A DNA stretch of 64,000 nucleotides from the NCBI GenBank assembly GCA_964404895.1, contig CAYOLV010000002.1, forward strand, positions 1-64,000, written 5' to 3'. The notes under the pieces are model-generated. The model was not told where the DNA came from. It worked only from the letters and a program-made list of their open reading frames with translations, and made no database searches. Below are positions 6,867 to 15,474 of this stretch, one piece after another. Position 1 is the stretch's first letter; each line of letters begins with the position of its first letter. The position numbers and the translations under genes are program-made. This DNA is from JBGSUZ01 sp964404895 (GTDB lineage: Bacteria; Bacillota; Clostridia; Peptostreptococcales; Acidaminobacteraceae).

Positions 6867-7406
6867 ATGATAAGAAAAGTGATCGTTTTTATTGCTACTA
6901 GTTTGGATGGATACATAGCTACTGAGGATGATTCACTAGATTGGCTATTTAAGGTTGAAGGAGAAGGAGATAACGGGTATTCAGAGTTTTATAGCACTAT
7001 AGATACAATAATTCTTGGCAGAAGAACCTATGATTGGATTATGAGCGTAGAAAAAGACAATTTTCCATATCAGAATAAGAAGTGTTATGTGTTCAGTAAG
7101 TCAACACATGAATCCAATGATAATGTCGAGTTTGTTGAGGGCGACATTGTTAAATTTATAAATACAATAAAGGCTGTTGAAGGTGGTAACATATGGATTG
7201 TTGGTGGCGGAAACTTGCTATCCAACGTACTAAAAGAGAATTTAGTGGATGAGTTAATAATTACTATTGCACCGACTATTATTGGAAAAGGAATTCCTTT
7301 GTTCAACAAACAGGATCTTGAAATAGAGTTAGAATTAAAAAGCATTCGGCGGTTTAATCAATTTGCAGAACTTCACTACGTAAGGAAGCAATCTGATGAA
7401 AACTAG
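6867..7406 (+). CDS. RibD C-terminal / dihydrofolate-reductase-like protein
   Basis: A 179-residue protein of the RibD_C/DHFR-fold family. SLDGYIA (residues 12-18) and ILGRRTYDWI (about 49-58) match the NADPH-binding and substrate-side motifs, and WIVGGGNLLSNVL (about 111-123) is the characteristic glycine-rich turn. Family proteins reduce pterin- or pyrimidine-like substrates with NADPH. Many stand-alone copies are uncharacterised, and I would not call this folate or riboflavin synthesis. GAGGAGG lies eight bases before ATG 6867. It is the last gene of the AT-rich array. Confidence 0.8.
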   Translation: MIRKVIVFIATSLDGYIATEDDSLDWLFKVEGEGDNGYSEFYSTIDTIILGRRTYDWIMSVEKDNFPYQNKKCYVFSKSTHESNDNVEFVEGDIVKFINTIKAVEGGNIWIVGGGNLLSNVLKENLVDELIITIAPTIIGKGIPLFNKQDLEIELELKSIRRFNQFAELHYVRKQSDEN

Positions 7407-7529
7407 TATGTAAGCATATTGCCTCTCGTTAGCCCATCATTCTAAAGGTGTAAGAGAATCTTTGAAAAAAGCATTATAAATGTGTTCTATTGGGTTTAAT
7501 CTGCATATCTGGAATCATTAATTACGACG

Positions 7530-7567
7530 AAAATAGTATGCTATCTTTAAAAATAGCATACTATTTT
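7530..7567. terminator. Perfect 15-bp AT-rich hairpin, possible terminator
   Basis: AAAATAGTATGCTAT (7530-7544) and its exact complement (7553-7567) are separated by eight bases; T-rich sequence follows. It sits 124 bases after the reductase stop and 113 before the next start. It could act as a terminator in either direction, or be a small inverted-repeat element marking the end of the accessory array. The rest of this roughly 270-base gap shows nothing else clear. Confidence 0.5.
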
Positions 7568-7679
7568 TATAATACACTGGGAATTTGTAGAATTAATAGA
7601 TATAATTGATTTTATATAGCTTATGTTCATAAATATTAAAGAAGGAACCATTTAGAATCCAGAATTCGAGGTGCTTATA

Positions 7680-8414
7680 TTGAAAAATTATTTTGTAAAG
7701 AACGGGGAAACCTTTATACACGTCATCGAAAGTGGGGAAAAGAAAAAAGATATTCCATCACTATTAGTTGTCGTTGGCATTTGGGAATCTGCAGAGAGAG
7801 CCATGCCTATCCATAACTTGAATAGACATGTGGTTTCCTTTAGCTTTAGAGGACGTGGACTTAGCAGTACCCCAGATTCAGGATATGATTTAGAAGACCA
7901 CTTGTCCGACATTCGAAAGGTTGTTGAAGCTTGTAAGCTTGAGGATTATTGTGTTCTAGGATTTTCAAGAGGCGCTGCCTATACCTTAGGTTGGTATTTA
8001 AGAAAAGAAACGTCAATACGTGGAATGATATTAGTGGATCAAGCCCCTATCCACAGACAAGTACCTCAAGAAAGCCTTGAATTTTGGTGTAATATGATTT
8101 ATCAAAATGTGCCCGTAAAAAATCATATGCGCGCATTGGCATTTGAAGGTCTCAGTAGAGATGCTCAAACATATGATTTTTCAGATGAACTGTCATCTAT
8201 AGAAATACCTGTCCGTATTTTTTATGGCACTTCTGAACATTCAGATATTCCAAGTAATTTACCTAAGGAAACAAGAACAATATATGCTGAAAAAATTGAA
8301 AAAGTGAGTTTTGTAGAATTTCTAGATTCTGGGCATATGATCCCAGATGATGAAACAGAAAAGTATCTAAATGAAATAGAGAATTTCTTAAAGATCCTAT
8401 CATCTGATTTATGA
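7680..8414 (+). CDS. Alpha/beta-hydrolase
   Basis: A 244-residue alpha/beta-hydrolase. The nucleophile elbow is GFSRGAAY, the oxyanion/HRG-like turn is FRGRGLS, and the late His is in DSGHMIPDD, close to the C-terminus. An acid follows strand six in VRIFYGTSEH. The substrate is unknown; esterase or lactonase activity is the family norm. The start is best placed at TTG 7680, six bases after GAGGTG (7668-7673). GTG 7671 overlaps that site. It opens the second gene block after the 7.53-kb hairpin. Confidence 0.75.
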   Translation: MKNYFVKNGETFIHVIESGEKKKDIPSLLVVVGIWESAERAMPIHNLNRHVVSFSFRGRGLSSTPDSGYDLEDHLSDIRKVVEACKLEDYCVLGFSRGAAYTLGWYLRKETSIRGMILVDQAPIHRQVPQESLEFWCNMIYQNVPVKNHMRALAFEGLSRDAQTYDFSDELSSIEIPVRIFYGTSEHSDIPSNLPKETRTIYAEKIEKVSFVEFLDSGHMIPDDETEKYLNEIENFLKILSSDL

Positions 8415-8487
8415 AGAGTGAGAGGTGAATCAAAATTCCATTTCCCTAATCATAACAGCCAACTTTCACAAGAAAAAGGAGACATAA

Positions 8488-9411
8488 ATGATAATCAGAA
8501 GAATCCAGACAGCAGACATATCTCAATTTGAGAAAATAGGGATGCAAGAAGACGGCAAACCAACATTGAACTTGCAAAGGTGGCTAGACGCAAAACGAAC
8601 AAAATTGGAATGGTGTTATATAGCTGAAGAGTCCGGAGAATTCTTAGCACGAGTCATTTTTGGCGTTTTTGAAGACCAGCCCCAGGACCTAAAAGTATGG
8701 CAATTAATCATCGACAATAAACTCGACAATTTTAAAGAAGTAGGCATGCAATTATTGAAAGAGAGCATAAATCAACTTAAATCGGAAAACTTTGAAACTG
8801 TAGAATATCATTTATATGCAAATGCCTCAAATAATTTTGAAAACTATAAATCCATCTTTATCGCTCAAGGATTCGAAATCACACAAGAGAAGATTAACTT
8901 TGAAGCCACGGAAATTATCCAATCAGATAAGACAAAGAGTCACAGACTTACTTACAAAACCCTTGAAGAAGTAGGCGATATTGCCTTTATTCAAGCTATA
9001 GAAAAAGTCACAGAAGGATCACTAGATCGAGAAGATTTAGAAAGCATTGCACTAAATGGTTCAAAAAAAGCTGCAGAAATGTATTTTGAATTATTGGCTG
9101 AAATCGATCTCAACAAAAACTGGTGGAAACTTGCTTACCAAGAAGATGGCTCGTTGGTTGGACTTATTGTCCCTCAAAAATTCAGTGACGAGGAAGGCGC
9201 TATTAATTATATCGGTGTTGTACCCCAAAAAAGAGGGGCTGGTTATGTCTACGCGTTAATTGATGCTGCCTCAACCCTCATGTTCCAATCAGGAATCCAA
9301 ACTGTGATTGCAGATATTGACACACAGAATCAGCCTTTAGAAAAAGCTTTAAATGTTTTAGGTTATGTTGCAAAAGGATCGCTTTCTGTCTTAAAGTTAA
9401 AAATTAGTTAA
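8488..9411 (+). CDS. Double GNAT acetyltransferase
   Basis: A 307-residue protein with two tandem GNAT-like halves (about 1-140 and 150-307). The C-terminal half has a recognisable acetyl-CoA loop in VVPQKRGAGYVYALI; the N-terminal half is degenerate and may only be structural. The acceptor is unknown. AAAAGGAG precedes ATG 8488. The 50-residue membrane peptide gene follows 17 bases later with its own strong AGGAGG. A second double GNAT lies at 12076-12918. Confidence 0.75.
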   Translation: MIIRRIQTADISQFEKIGMQEDGKPTLNLQRWLDAKRTKLEWCYIAEESGEFLARVIFGVFEDQPQDLKVWQLIIDNKLDNFKEVGMQLLKESINQLKSENFETVEYHLYANASNNFENYKSIFIAQGFEITQEKINFEATEIIQSDKTKSHRLTYKTLEEVGDIAFIQAIEKVTEGSLDREDLESIALNGSKKAAEMYFELLAEIDLNKNWWKLAYQEDGSLVGLIVPQKFSDEEGAINYIGVVPQKRGAGYVYALIDAASTLMFQSGIQTVIADIDTQNQPLEKALNVLGYVAKGSLSVLKLKIS

Positions 9412-9428
9412 AAGGAGGCATAACAACA

Positions 9429-9581
9429 ATGGAAATTCCTTTTATTCCCGGCATATTTATTGCACTTATATTTTACATTATTGTCGCTAAATATTGGTGT
9501 CAGTTTGCAGATTGGTTTGGGAGCAAAATTGGGTTAAAAAAGCTTATTGAATGGTTTTTAAATAAGTTTTTTAAAAAATAG
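9429..9581 (+). CDS. Small single-span membrane protein
   Basis: A 50-residue protein too short for usual gene callers. It starts MEIPFIPGIFIALIFYIIVA, a single hydrophobic span, followed by an amphipathic basic tail ending NKFFKK. AAAGGAGG (9411-9418) lies ten bases before ATG 9429. The gap to the HAD gene is 36 bases, so it is likely part of the same transcript. I know no family. Possible roles are a membrane-anchored partner, a small regulator or a type I toxin-like peptide; none is shown. Confidence 0.5.
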   Translation: MEIPFIPGIFIALIFYIIVAKYWCQFADWFGSKIGLKKLIEWFLNKFFKK

Positions 9582-9617
9582 TAACCCGCAAAAGTTTTAG
9601 CACAAAGGAAGGACATC

Positions 9618-10343
9618 ATGAAAAATTGTAAATTGGTCATATTTGATATGGGAAACACCCTCATTAACTTTCATGCAGGCCTCCATACAGACGAAGAGAA
9701 GGATCAATTGGGACTGGAAAACATGCATCACCATTTATGGAAATACCATCAATGCTTCGTACCCGTAGAGACTTTAAAAAAAGAGTTTTTAGACATTTGG
9801 TATTCAGATTTTTACTTGAGAGCTCAGTTAATCGAGTTAGATGTGACGGCCTACCTGAAGCCCCTTTTAGAAAAATATAACCTCCAAGTCGATGGTGAAG
9901 CTTATCTGAGACTCATGTCTGAATTTTACAAAATATACCGTGAAGAGGCAGTTGTTCACCATTCTGCATTGAAAATACTCAAATCTCTGCATGAATCTGG
10001 CACAAAAATAGCCGTGGCATCAAACTGTATCTTATTTGATGAAATATACGAAGCTGTTTTTGAAGACAAAGGCATGAAACAATTCATAGACAAATTTGTA
10101 TTCAGTTACAGCAGAGGTTACAGAAAACCTGACCTTCGTATATTTAAAGAAATTATAGACAGCTTTGGTTTCAAAAACGAAGAAATTCTAATGGTGGGGG
10201 ACAGTCTTAACGCAGACATTATCCCTGCTAATCAACTGGGTTTAAAAACAGTTTGGATTAATAAAAAGAGCGAAAAAAACAGTTGTGCAGATATAGAGAT
10301 CACTAATTTTGATGGTCTCTCTAAAGTATTACTCGGTGTCTAA
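9618..10343 (+). CDS. HAD-superfamily hydrolase
   Basis: A 241-residue HAD protein. Motif I is IFDMGNTLI, where the nucleophile Asp is present and Gly replaces the second Asp. Motif II is VASNC, motif III the Lys in YRKPD, and motif IV VGDSLNADI. A helical cap lies between motifs I and II. The DxG form of motif I occurs in some HADs whose phosphatase activity is weak or altered. The substrate is unknown. AAGGAAGG precedes ATG 9618. The RmlD-like gene begins 15 bases after the stop. Confidence 0.75.
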   Translation: MKNCKLVIFDMGNTLINFHAGLHTDEEKDQLGLENMHHHLWKYHQCFVPVETLKKEFLDIWYSDFYLRAQLIELDVTAYLKPLLEKYNLQVDGEAYLRLMSEFYKIYREEAVVHHSALKILKSLHESGTKIAVASNCILFDEIYEAVFEDKGMKQFIDKFVFSYSRGYRKPDLRIFKEIIDSFGFKNEEILMVGDSLNADIIPANQLGLKTVWINKKSEKNSCADIEITNFDGLSKVLLGV

Positions 10344-10358
10344 GATGAGGTGCGGTTG

Positions 10359-11195
10359 ATGAAGATTGTTGTATTAGGTGCAAGTGGCTTTTTAGGCAGT
10401 AAAGTTTATGCAAAACTTAAGCAAGATGAAACCTTAACGGTAATTGGAACCTGTTACAACTCCATACATTCTGAACTCGAAAAGCTCAACTTATTAGATT
10501 TAGAAAAAGTTTCTCAATTTTTTAACGTCCATCAACCAGATGTGCTCATTTGGTGTTTAATGGATCGAAACAATGAAAAAGAACTCATTGATAGGGGACT
10601 GACTCATCTTCTCCGTCATGTTCATCATGAAAAATTTTTCTTTGTATCAACAGATGCATTTCTAGAGGGAAAAGGAGATTACGCGGAAGACATAGAAATG
10701 TTGAATTACCCTGAGGTGAATCCACTATCAGATTACGCCAATGCAAAAATAGCAGGTGAGAAAATGGTTCAACATCAGAGTATAAACCATGTCATTATTA
10801 GAACAGGGCCTTTATACGGACAAGATCTAGAAGGCAATTGGTCAGACCAACGAGCTATGAACTTGCAGAAAAATCTCGCCAATGGTCAGGCGCTTTATTT
10901 TCATGAGAACATCTTTAAAACATTTGTACATGTAGATGACCTAGCGTCTGCCATAGCGGAGTTGTGCAAAGTTTCTTACCAAGGTGTGCTTCATATGGGA
11001 TCTTCTAAAAAAGCAAGTTACTATGATTTTTATAAAACGCTTGCTACGAAAATGAACCTGAATAGTGAATTGATTCACAGTAAAATTATGACCTCTGAAG
11101 AAGCCTTAGCTAATGGTTTTCCTATGGACACTTCTATGAATACTCAAAAATGCAATAGCATCTTAAATACTAATTTTATGAATTTGGAGGCGTAA
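10359..11195 (+). CDS. NAD(P)-dependent sugar reductase-like protein (RmlD/SDR)
   Basis: A 278-residue extended short-chain dehydrogenase. The Rossmann motif is GASGFLGSKVY (residues 7-17), and the catalytic Tyr-x-x-x-Lys is in YANAKIAGEK. The closest named relatives are dTDP-4-dehydrorhamnose reductases (RmlD), but no nucleotide-sugar genes are nearby, so the substrate is open. The start is ATG 10359 with GAGG eight bases upstream; GTG 10350 overlaps that site. It lies between the HAD and the DppA gene with short gaps of 15 and 4 bases, so it is probably cotranscribed. Confidence 0.7.
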   Translation: MKIVVLGASGFLGSKVYAKLKQDETLTVIGTCYNSIHSELEKLNLLDLEKVSQFFNVHQPDVLIWCLMDRNNEKELIDRGLTHLLRHVHHEKFFFVSTDAFLEGKGDYAEDIEMLNYPEVNPLSDYANAKIAGEKMVQHQSINHVIIRTGPLYGQDLEGNWSDQRAMNLQKNLANGQALYFHENIFKTFVHVDDLASAIAELCKVSYQGVLHMGSSKKASYYDFYKTLATKMNLNSELIHSKIMTSEEALANGFPMDTSMNTQKCNSILNTNFMNLEA

Positions 11196-11199
11196 GCTT

Positions 11200-12039
11200 A
11201 TGACTAAACAATTAATTATCGTATCAGATATGGAAGGCGCGTCGGGTATTTTTGAAAATAATGCTAAAAGTATGCGTCATGGATCTGCCGAATGGCGCGA
11301 ATATGGAAAAGATCAAATGACTTCGGATATTTTAGCGGTTTGTGAAGCAGCAAACGAATTTGGGATAGATGAAATATTTTACTATGATGGACATTTTGCT
11401 GGTTTTGCAGAACACAACGTCCATTTAGATAAGCTCCCTTCAAATGTAATCCTTCCAGATACCCCTGATCGCTGTTTCTTCTGGAGAAGGATTAGAGGAC
11501 AAGCCAATCAGCACCCTATTGGGATTATTACAGTAGGGCAACACGCTAGATTCGGGGAGCCGGATGCTTACTTCGAGCATACCATTCAAAGTCCACCCAT
11601 TCAAGAAATTAGACTCAATGGCATCCATATTGCAGAAATCGGATCAGCCGTTTTAAACTTCAGTGGGACACCTTATGTGGCTAATATTGGTTGTGCCGCT
11701 TCTGAAAAAGAAGCCAAAGAGTTGAGCCCTGAAGTGACACATATCAGCGTCAAATCCAAAAGTAAACAATGGGAACCATCTGCTCAAGATACTTTCCCGC
11801 TGATAAAAGCAGGTGTCTTAGAAGCGCTGGCGGATCTTGAAAATAAAACAGCACCTGTGTTTGAACCACCTTACAAATTCGAAATGCGCGTAACATCCGA
11901 TCACTATTTTAACTGTAGCAATGAGATCAGTTGGAAAGGGACACTTACTGAAGACCACGCAACCTGGGAAGCTCCAGATATAGAAATCGGTTTTGAAATA
12001 TTCAATTATGTGAGAGATCTTATTGAAGAAAAAAAGTGA
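11200..12039 (+). CDS. dppA: D-aminopeptidase DppA (peptidase family M55)
   Basis: A 279-residue M55 peptidase. VSDMEGASGI (8-17) carries the metal ligands of the D-x-E-G motif, DGHFAG (63-68) a metal His, and VGQHARFG the conserved His near the second metal. DppA forms a zinc decamer that cleaves D-Ala-D-Ala and related D-peptides, recycling peptidoglycan. GGAGG lies seven bases before ATG 11200, inside the end of the previous gene. In classical operons dppA is followed by dipeptide ABC transporter genes; here it is not. Length is normal for the family. Confidence 0.85.
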   Translation: MTKQLIIVSDMEGASGIFENNAKSMRHGSAEWREYGKDQMTSDILAVCEAANEFGIDEIFYYDGHFAGFAEHNVHLDKLPSNVILPDTPDRCFFWRRIRGQANQHPIGIITVGQHARFGEPDAYFEHTIQSPPIQEIRLNGIHIAEIGSAVLNFSGTPYVANIGCAASEKEAKELSPEVTHISVKSKSKQWEPSAQDTFPLIKAGVLEALADLENKTAPVFEPPYKFEMRVTSDHYFNCSNEISWKGTLTEDHATWEAPDIEIGFEIFNYVRDLIEEKK

Positions 12040-12075
12040 AAATACGTTATTTTAAGACAGAAGGAGCAAACATTC

Positions 12076-12918
12076 ATGATTAGAAAGGTTACCCAAAATG
12101 ATATTTCTAGGATTGTAGAAATCTACACAGAAGTTTATTTGGCAATGCCTGAAGAAATTGATACGATATCTAAATCCGATTCAATTTTAGTGTATGAAGA
12201 AGAGTCGCAGATCATTGGGTTTGCTCACTACATACTGAATGGCGCTAACGGCTATCTAGAAATTGGCATTGATTCAAAATATAATATCGTTGAAATTGGA
12301 AAACGTTTATGGAATTATCTATCCATTGAACTTAAAGAGAAACATATCAGCACGGTTAAAACCTTTCATGTTCAAGAAGATACACGATGGTCAGCGCTCT
12401 TCAAAGAAATTGGATTTGAATATTGGTATTCTGTCTACAGACTTAAACACGTTTCGCCCATTGATGCGGAGATTGACCTGAAAGTCATAGATTATACCGA
12501 TGATTACTTTGAAGCAAAAATGGAACTTGAAAGCGAATGTTTTGAAGAAGTTCGAAGATTGAATCATATTCAACCTTATAATTGGTATGCCGAAGCAAGC
12601 GACAGTTACAAAGCGGACTTGAGAGCGTTTATTAATGCCAATAAGGATTTTATCAAAATCTATATGGAAAAGGATAAAATTATAGGCGTATCTCAAGTAA
12701 AGGATCGTGAAATAGATTTAATATTTACACGAAAATCTGAACAAGGCAAAGGATATGGCAATCAAATATTAATAGATTCCATCAAAAGAGGTAAAGCTCA
12801 GGGAGACGGAGAAGTATATCTAAATGTGCTTGCTCAAAATGACAAAGCACTAAGACTTTATAAGAAACATGGATTCAAACAACTGCAAACACAAGATTGT
12901 CGGAGAATAAAGTTCTAA
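12076..12918 (+). CDS. Double GNAT acetyltransferase
   Basis: A 280-residue protein of two GNAT halves. The C-terminal half carries the acetyl-CoA loop RKSEQGKGYGNQIL and ends with the usual NDKALRLYKKHGFKQL. The N-terminal half (1-140) has the fold's strand pattern but a weak loop. The substrate is unknown. AGAAGGAGC precedes ATG 12076. It resembles the double GNAT at 8488-9411 in layout rather than in obvious sequence. Gaps to neighbours are 36-48 bases. Confidence 0.8.
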   Translation: MIRKVTQNDISRIVEIYTEVYLAMPEEIDTISKSDSILVYEEESQIIGFAHYILNGANGYLEIGIDSKYNIVEIGKRLWNYLSIELKEKHISTVKTFHVQEDTRWSALFKEIGFEYWYSVYRLKHVSPIDAEIDLKVIDYTDDYFEAKMELESECFEEVRRLNHIQPYNWYAEASDSYKADLRAFINANKDFIKIYMEKDKIIGVSQVKDREIDLIFTRKSEQGKGYGNQILIDSIKRGKAQGDGEVYLNVLAQNDKALRLYKKHGFKQLQTQDCRRIKF

Positions 12919-12966
12919 ATCTGTAATGGCAGCACGTTATCTTAAAGACAAAAGGAGCAAGCAGCA

Positions 12967-13641
12967 ATGATTAAAATAACTTTTGAAAAGACGAAATCCA
13001 CTCATAAGTCCAATTTGTTGATCTACGACCTTCTTATTTCATTTGCCTTACCTATATTGCTTTGGCGATTTGCCGCACCTCAGATAGGGGATCGCAATAC
13101 AATTTTAATGATTGCATCAATCGGACTTATTTATTCACTTATAGATTTTATTAAAAATCGCCAATTTAATTTTATAGTGGTATATACTTTATTACTATCC
13201 GTTTCATCTAGCCTTATTTCGTTTTTAACCGTGGATACAACCCAGCTGATTCTAAATTTTGTATGGTTTAACGTGTTCACAATTGCCCTGCAGGCAATAA
13301 TATGGTTCGTATTTAAACCTGTTCCAATGCTTTACTTTGTCAATGGTGCGCTCCGAATGGGGTACTCTAAAGAAAATGCAAAATCTTACTTCAATCAGCC
13401 TTATTTTAAAAAATCTTTCATGTATATGGCGCTAGCCTATATTGGAAAAGACATTTTTGATGGACTTATCAGGTTATATTTTTATATGAATGCTTCGAGT
13501 ACGGCATTTAGCAGTATGGCTCAAATTACGAGTATGGTTGGTATTGCTTATACGATTACCATTACCTATTGGAGCTTTGTAGTAATCAGTAATGCAAGCA
13601 AACATATGTCAAGGAGTTCTGTTGATCATCAAGTTGTGTAA
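12967..13641 (+). CDS. VC0807-family integral membrane protein
   Basis: A 224-residue membrane protein with about six hydrophobic segments (roughly 19-38, 46-62, 68-90, 92-115, 145-165 and 185-208). The pattern of short loops and the early segment LLIYDLLISFALPILLWRF match the VC0807-like family, for which no function is established. AAAGGAGC lies before ATG 12967. The next gene follows after 15 bases, so cotranscription is likely. Confidence 0.65.
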   Translation: MIKITFEKTKSTHKSNLLIYDLLISFALPILLWRFAAPQIGDRNTILMIASIGLIYSLIDFIKNRQFNFIVVYTLLLSVSSSLISFLTVDTTQLILNFVWFNVFTIALQAIIWFVFKPVPMLYFVNGALRMGYSKENAKSYFNQPYFKKSFMYMALAYIGKDIFDGLIRLYFYMNASSTAFSSMAQITSMVGIAYTITITYWSFVVISNASKHMSRSSVDHQVV

Positions 13642-13656
13642 ATAAGGAGTGTGTCC

Positions 13657-14151
13657 ATGTACTATATTCTTGGCATTAATCATTATATTCAATATGTGAA
13701 TAAACAGATCCCAATCCAACTGTTTTCAGAATTTGTATCTTATGTCTCAAATATGATAGATGCAAAAGACATTTCTATGATTGCAGAAGAGTTTAATGAA
13801 GATTGTTTAGAATTAAATCATGTGAAACACTCGGTATTGCAGTTGATATCCGAAGAAGCCTCTATTGCCCATCGTTTTGTAGATCCGCCTCAGAAGGTAA
13901 GAACAGCACTAGGCATGACCATCACTTGGTTAGATGACGAGAATGACAAGGACCTTTCCACAAGAAAAAGAGAACGCTATTGGTTGAATCAGATTGAAGC
14001 CCATAAGTCAGAAAATATACTGGTTTGTATTGGTGCTAGTCATGTGAAGCCATTTACAAATCTTTTAGAAGAAAACATGCTAGAATATTGTATAATGGAT
14101 ACTTATTGGAGAGAAAATGCATTTATACAAGGTGAATCTACTGAAGCATAG
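13657..14151 (+). CDS. Uncharacterised protein
   Basis: A 164-residue soluble protein I do not recognise. Its second half includes REYW-like RERYWLNQI and a beta strand plus turn ILVCIGASHVKPF, reminiscent of TraB/ChaN-type folds in which a Gly-x-x-His loop follows a strand; this resemblance is weak. The start is ATG 13657, seven bases after AAGGAG; GTG 13651 is closer to that site than usual. It is probably cotranscribed with the VC0807-like gene upstream. Confidence 0.6.
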   Translation: MYYILGINHYIQYVNKQIPIQLFSEFVSYVSNMIDAKDISMIAEEFNEDCLELNHVKHSVLQLISEEASIAHRFVDPPQKVRTALGMTITWLDDENDKDLSTRKRERYWLNQIEAHKSENILVCIGASHVKPFTNLLEENMLEYCIMDTYWRENAFIQGESTEA

Positions 14152-14237
14152 AGTAGAAAATCTATAATTCAAATTTCCCTATGTTTTAATGGATATTTAA
14201 TCTTTATTTTGTACAATTGGAAAGGTGATTAAAACAG

Positions 14238-14504
14238 ATGGTAAAACAGTCTAATTTATTTAAAGGCTTGGCTGTATTCGTCCTACTGATTCTCGGCGGG
14301 GGCGTTTACTTAGGTATGAGCCAGTATATGTTAAGCGAATACCAAATCAGTGTAAAAGCCAGTCACTTGATTGGTATAATTTGTGCAGCCATCTATTATT
14401 TCGTTTTGATATTGACGATAATTCTTTCTAAAGTCATCCCAAATCTTTATGAAAAGCATGGTGCCCTAGACGATGAAAATGAAAATAATGATTCTGAAAA
14501 GTAA
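14238..14504 (+). CDS. Small two-span membrane protein
   Basis: An 88-residue protein with two hydrophobic segments (about 8-29 and 42-65) and an acidic C-terminal tail (DDENENNDSEK). I recognise no family. GGAAAGGTG lies upstream of ATG 14238. It precedes the carbamoyltransferase-like gene by 39 bases. Confidence 0.6.
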   Translation: MVKQSNLFKGLAVFVLLILGGGVYLGMSQYMLSEYQISVKASHLIGIICAAIYYFVLILTIILSKVIPNLYEKHGALDDENENNDSEK

Positions 14505-14543
14505 TGATGACCTGCGATATTTTCATATTAAGGAGAGGATCTT

Positions 14544-15398
14544 GTGAATTTAATCAATTTTTCAGATCTTGCACAAAAAGATGTTAATCGTATTTTTACC
14601 ATTGCAGATGATTTGATTGAAAATCAAGAGAAGTATTCTAAATCTCTAGATGGAAAGCATTTTGTTCTTTTTTTTCCAGAATCCAGTATTCGAACGCGTT
14701 TGACCTTTGAAAAGGGCATACTCACATTAGGTGGAACCTGTTCACTTTTTCCGCCAACAGCGCTAGACAAAAAGGAAAAAACAGAAGACACCGTCAAATA
14801 CATGACCAACTGGGTTGATGCTATTATCGTCAGACATTCTAACCATGAAATGGTGAAGGAAATTGCAAAGCATTCAAGTGTGCCCGTCATTAACGGAATG
14901 ACATCTGCATGCCATCCTTGTGAAATTCTAACCGACCTTTATAGCCTTAACAAGCTTTATGGCAATTATAAAGATCTTACATACACCTTTGTTGGTGAAG
15001 ATGCCAATATTTCGAAAACATGGGTAGAGGCCGCAGAAACTTTAGATTTTAAATTAAATCACGTCTTCTTCGAAACTGACCGAATCAAATTAGATAATAA
15101 AAACTATTCATTTTTCACTGATTTAGATAAAGTCATCAAAAGAACAAACGTGATACTGACGGATCCTGCACCTTCTGAAAAAAAGACAACTGCCTATTAT
15201 GAGAATTATCAAATCACAATGGATGTCATGAAGAAAGCCCCATCTAATGCAGTAGTAAACCCATGTCCGCCGTTTTACAGAAATGAAGAAATTCAAAGCG
15301 AAATCATAACGTCGGACTACTTTGTGGGCTATGATTTTAAGAAAAATCTTCTATATGTACAACAAGCGGTCATCTTATATTGCTTAGGACTGGCTTAA
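14544..15398 (+). CDS. Ornithine/aspartate carbamoyltransferase-like protein
   Basis: A 284-residue member of the transcarbamylase family. The carbamoyl-phosphate site is ESSIRTRLTFEKG (SxRTR), followed by the conserved VRHSN stretch and the PVINGMTSACHPCEIL segment corresponding to HPCQ. The OTC motif HCLP is replaced by NPCPP near the C-terminus. Length is somewhat short for the family (300-340). No arginine or pyrimidine genes are nearby, so the amine acceptor cannot be assigned; an unusual or catabolic transcarbamylase is possible. AAGGAGAGG precedes the GTG start at 14544. uppP follows. Confidence 0.7.
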   Translation: MNLINFSDLAQKDVNRIFTIADDLIENQEKYSKSLDGKHFVLFFPESSIRTRLTFEKGILTLGGTCSLFPPTALDKKEKTEDTVKYMTNWVDAIIVRHSNHEMVKEIAKHSSVPVINGMTSACHPCEILTDLYSLNKLYGNYKDLTYTFVGEDANISKTWVEAAETLDFKLNHVFFETDRIKLDNKNYSFFTDLDKVIKRTNVILTDPAPSEKKTTAYYENYQITMDVMKKAPSNAVVNPCPPFYRNEEIQSEIITSDYFVGYDFKKNLLYVQQAVILYCLGLA

Positions 15399-15474
15399 CC
15401 ATCAATTGTCATCGGTAGACTAATCACCAAGGATATAACAAAAAACTAAAAATAATGGAATTGGAGTTTTGAAC

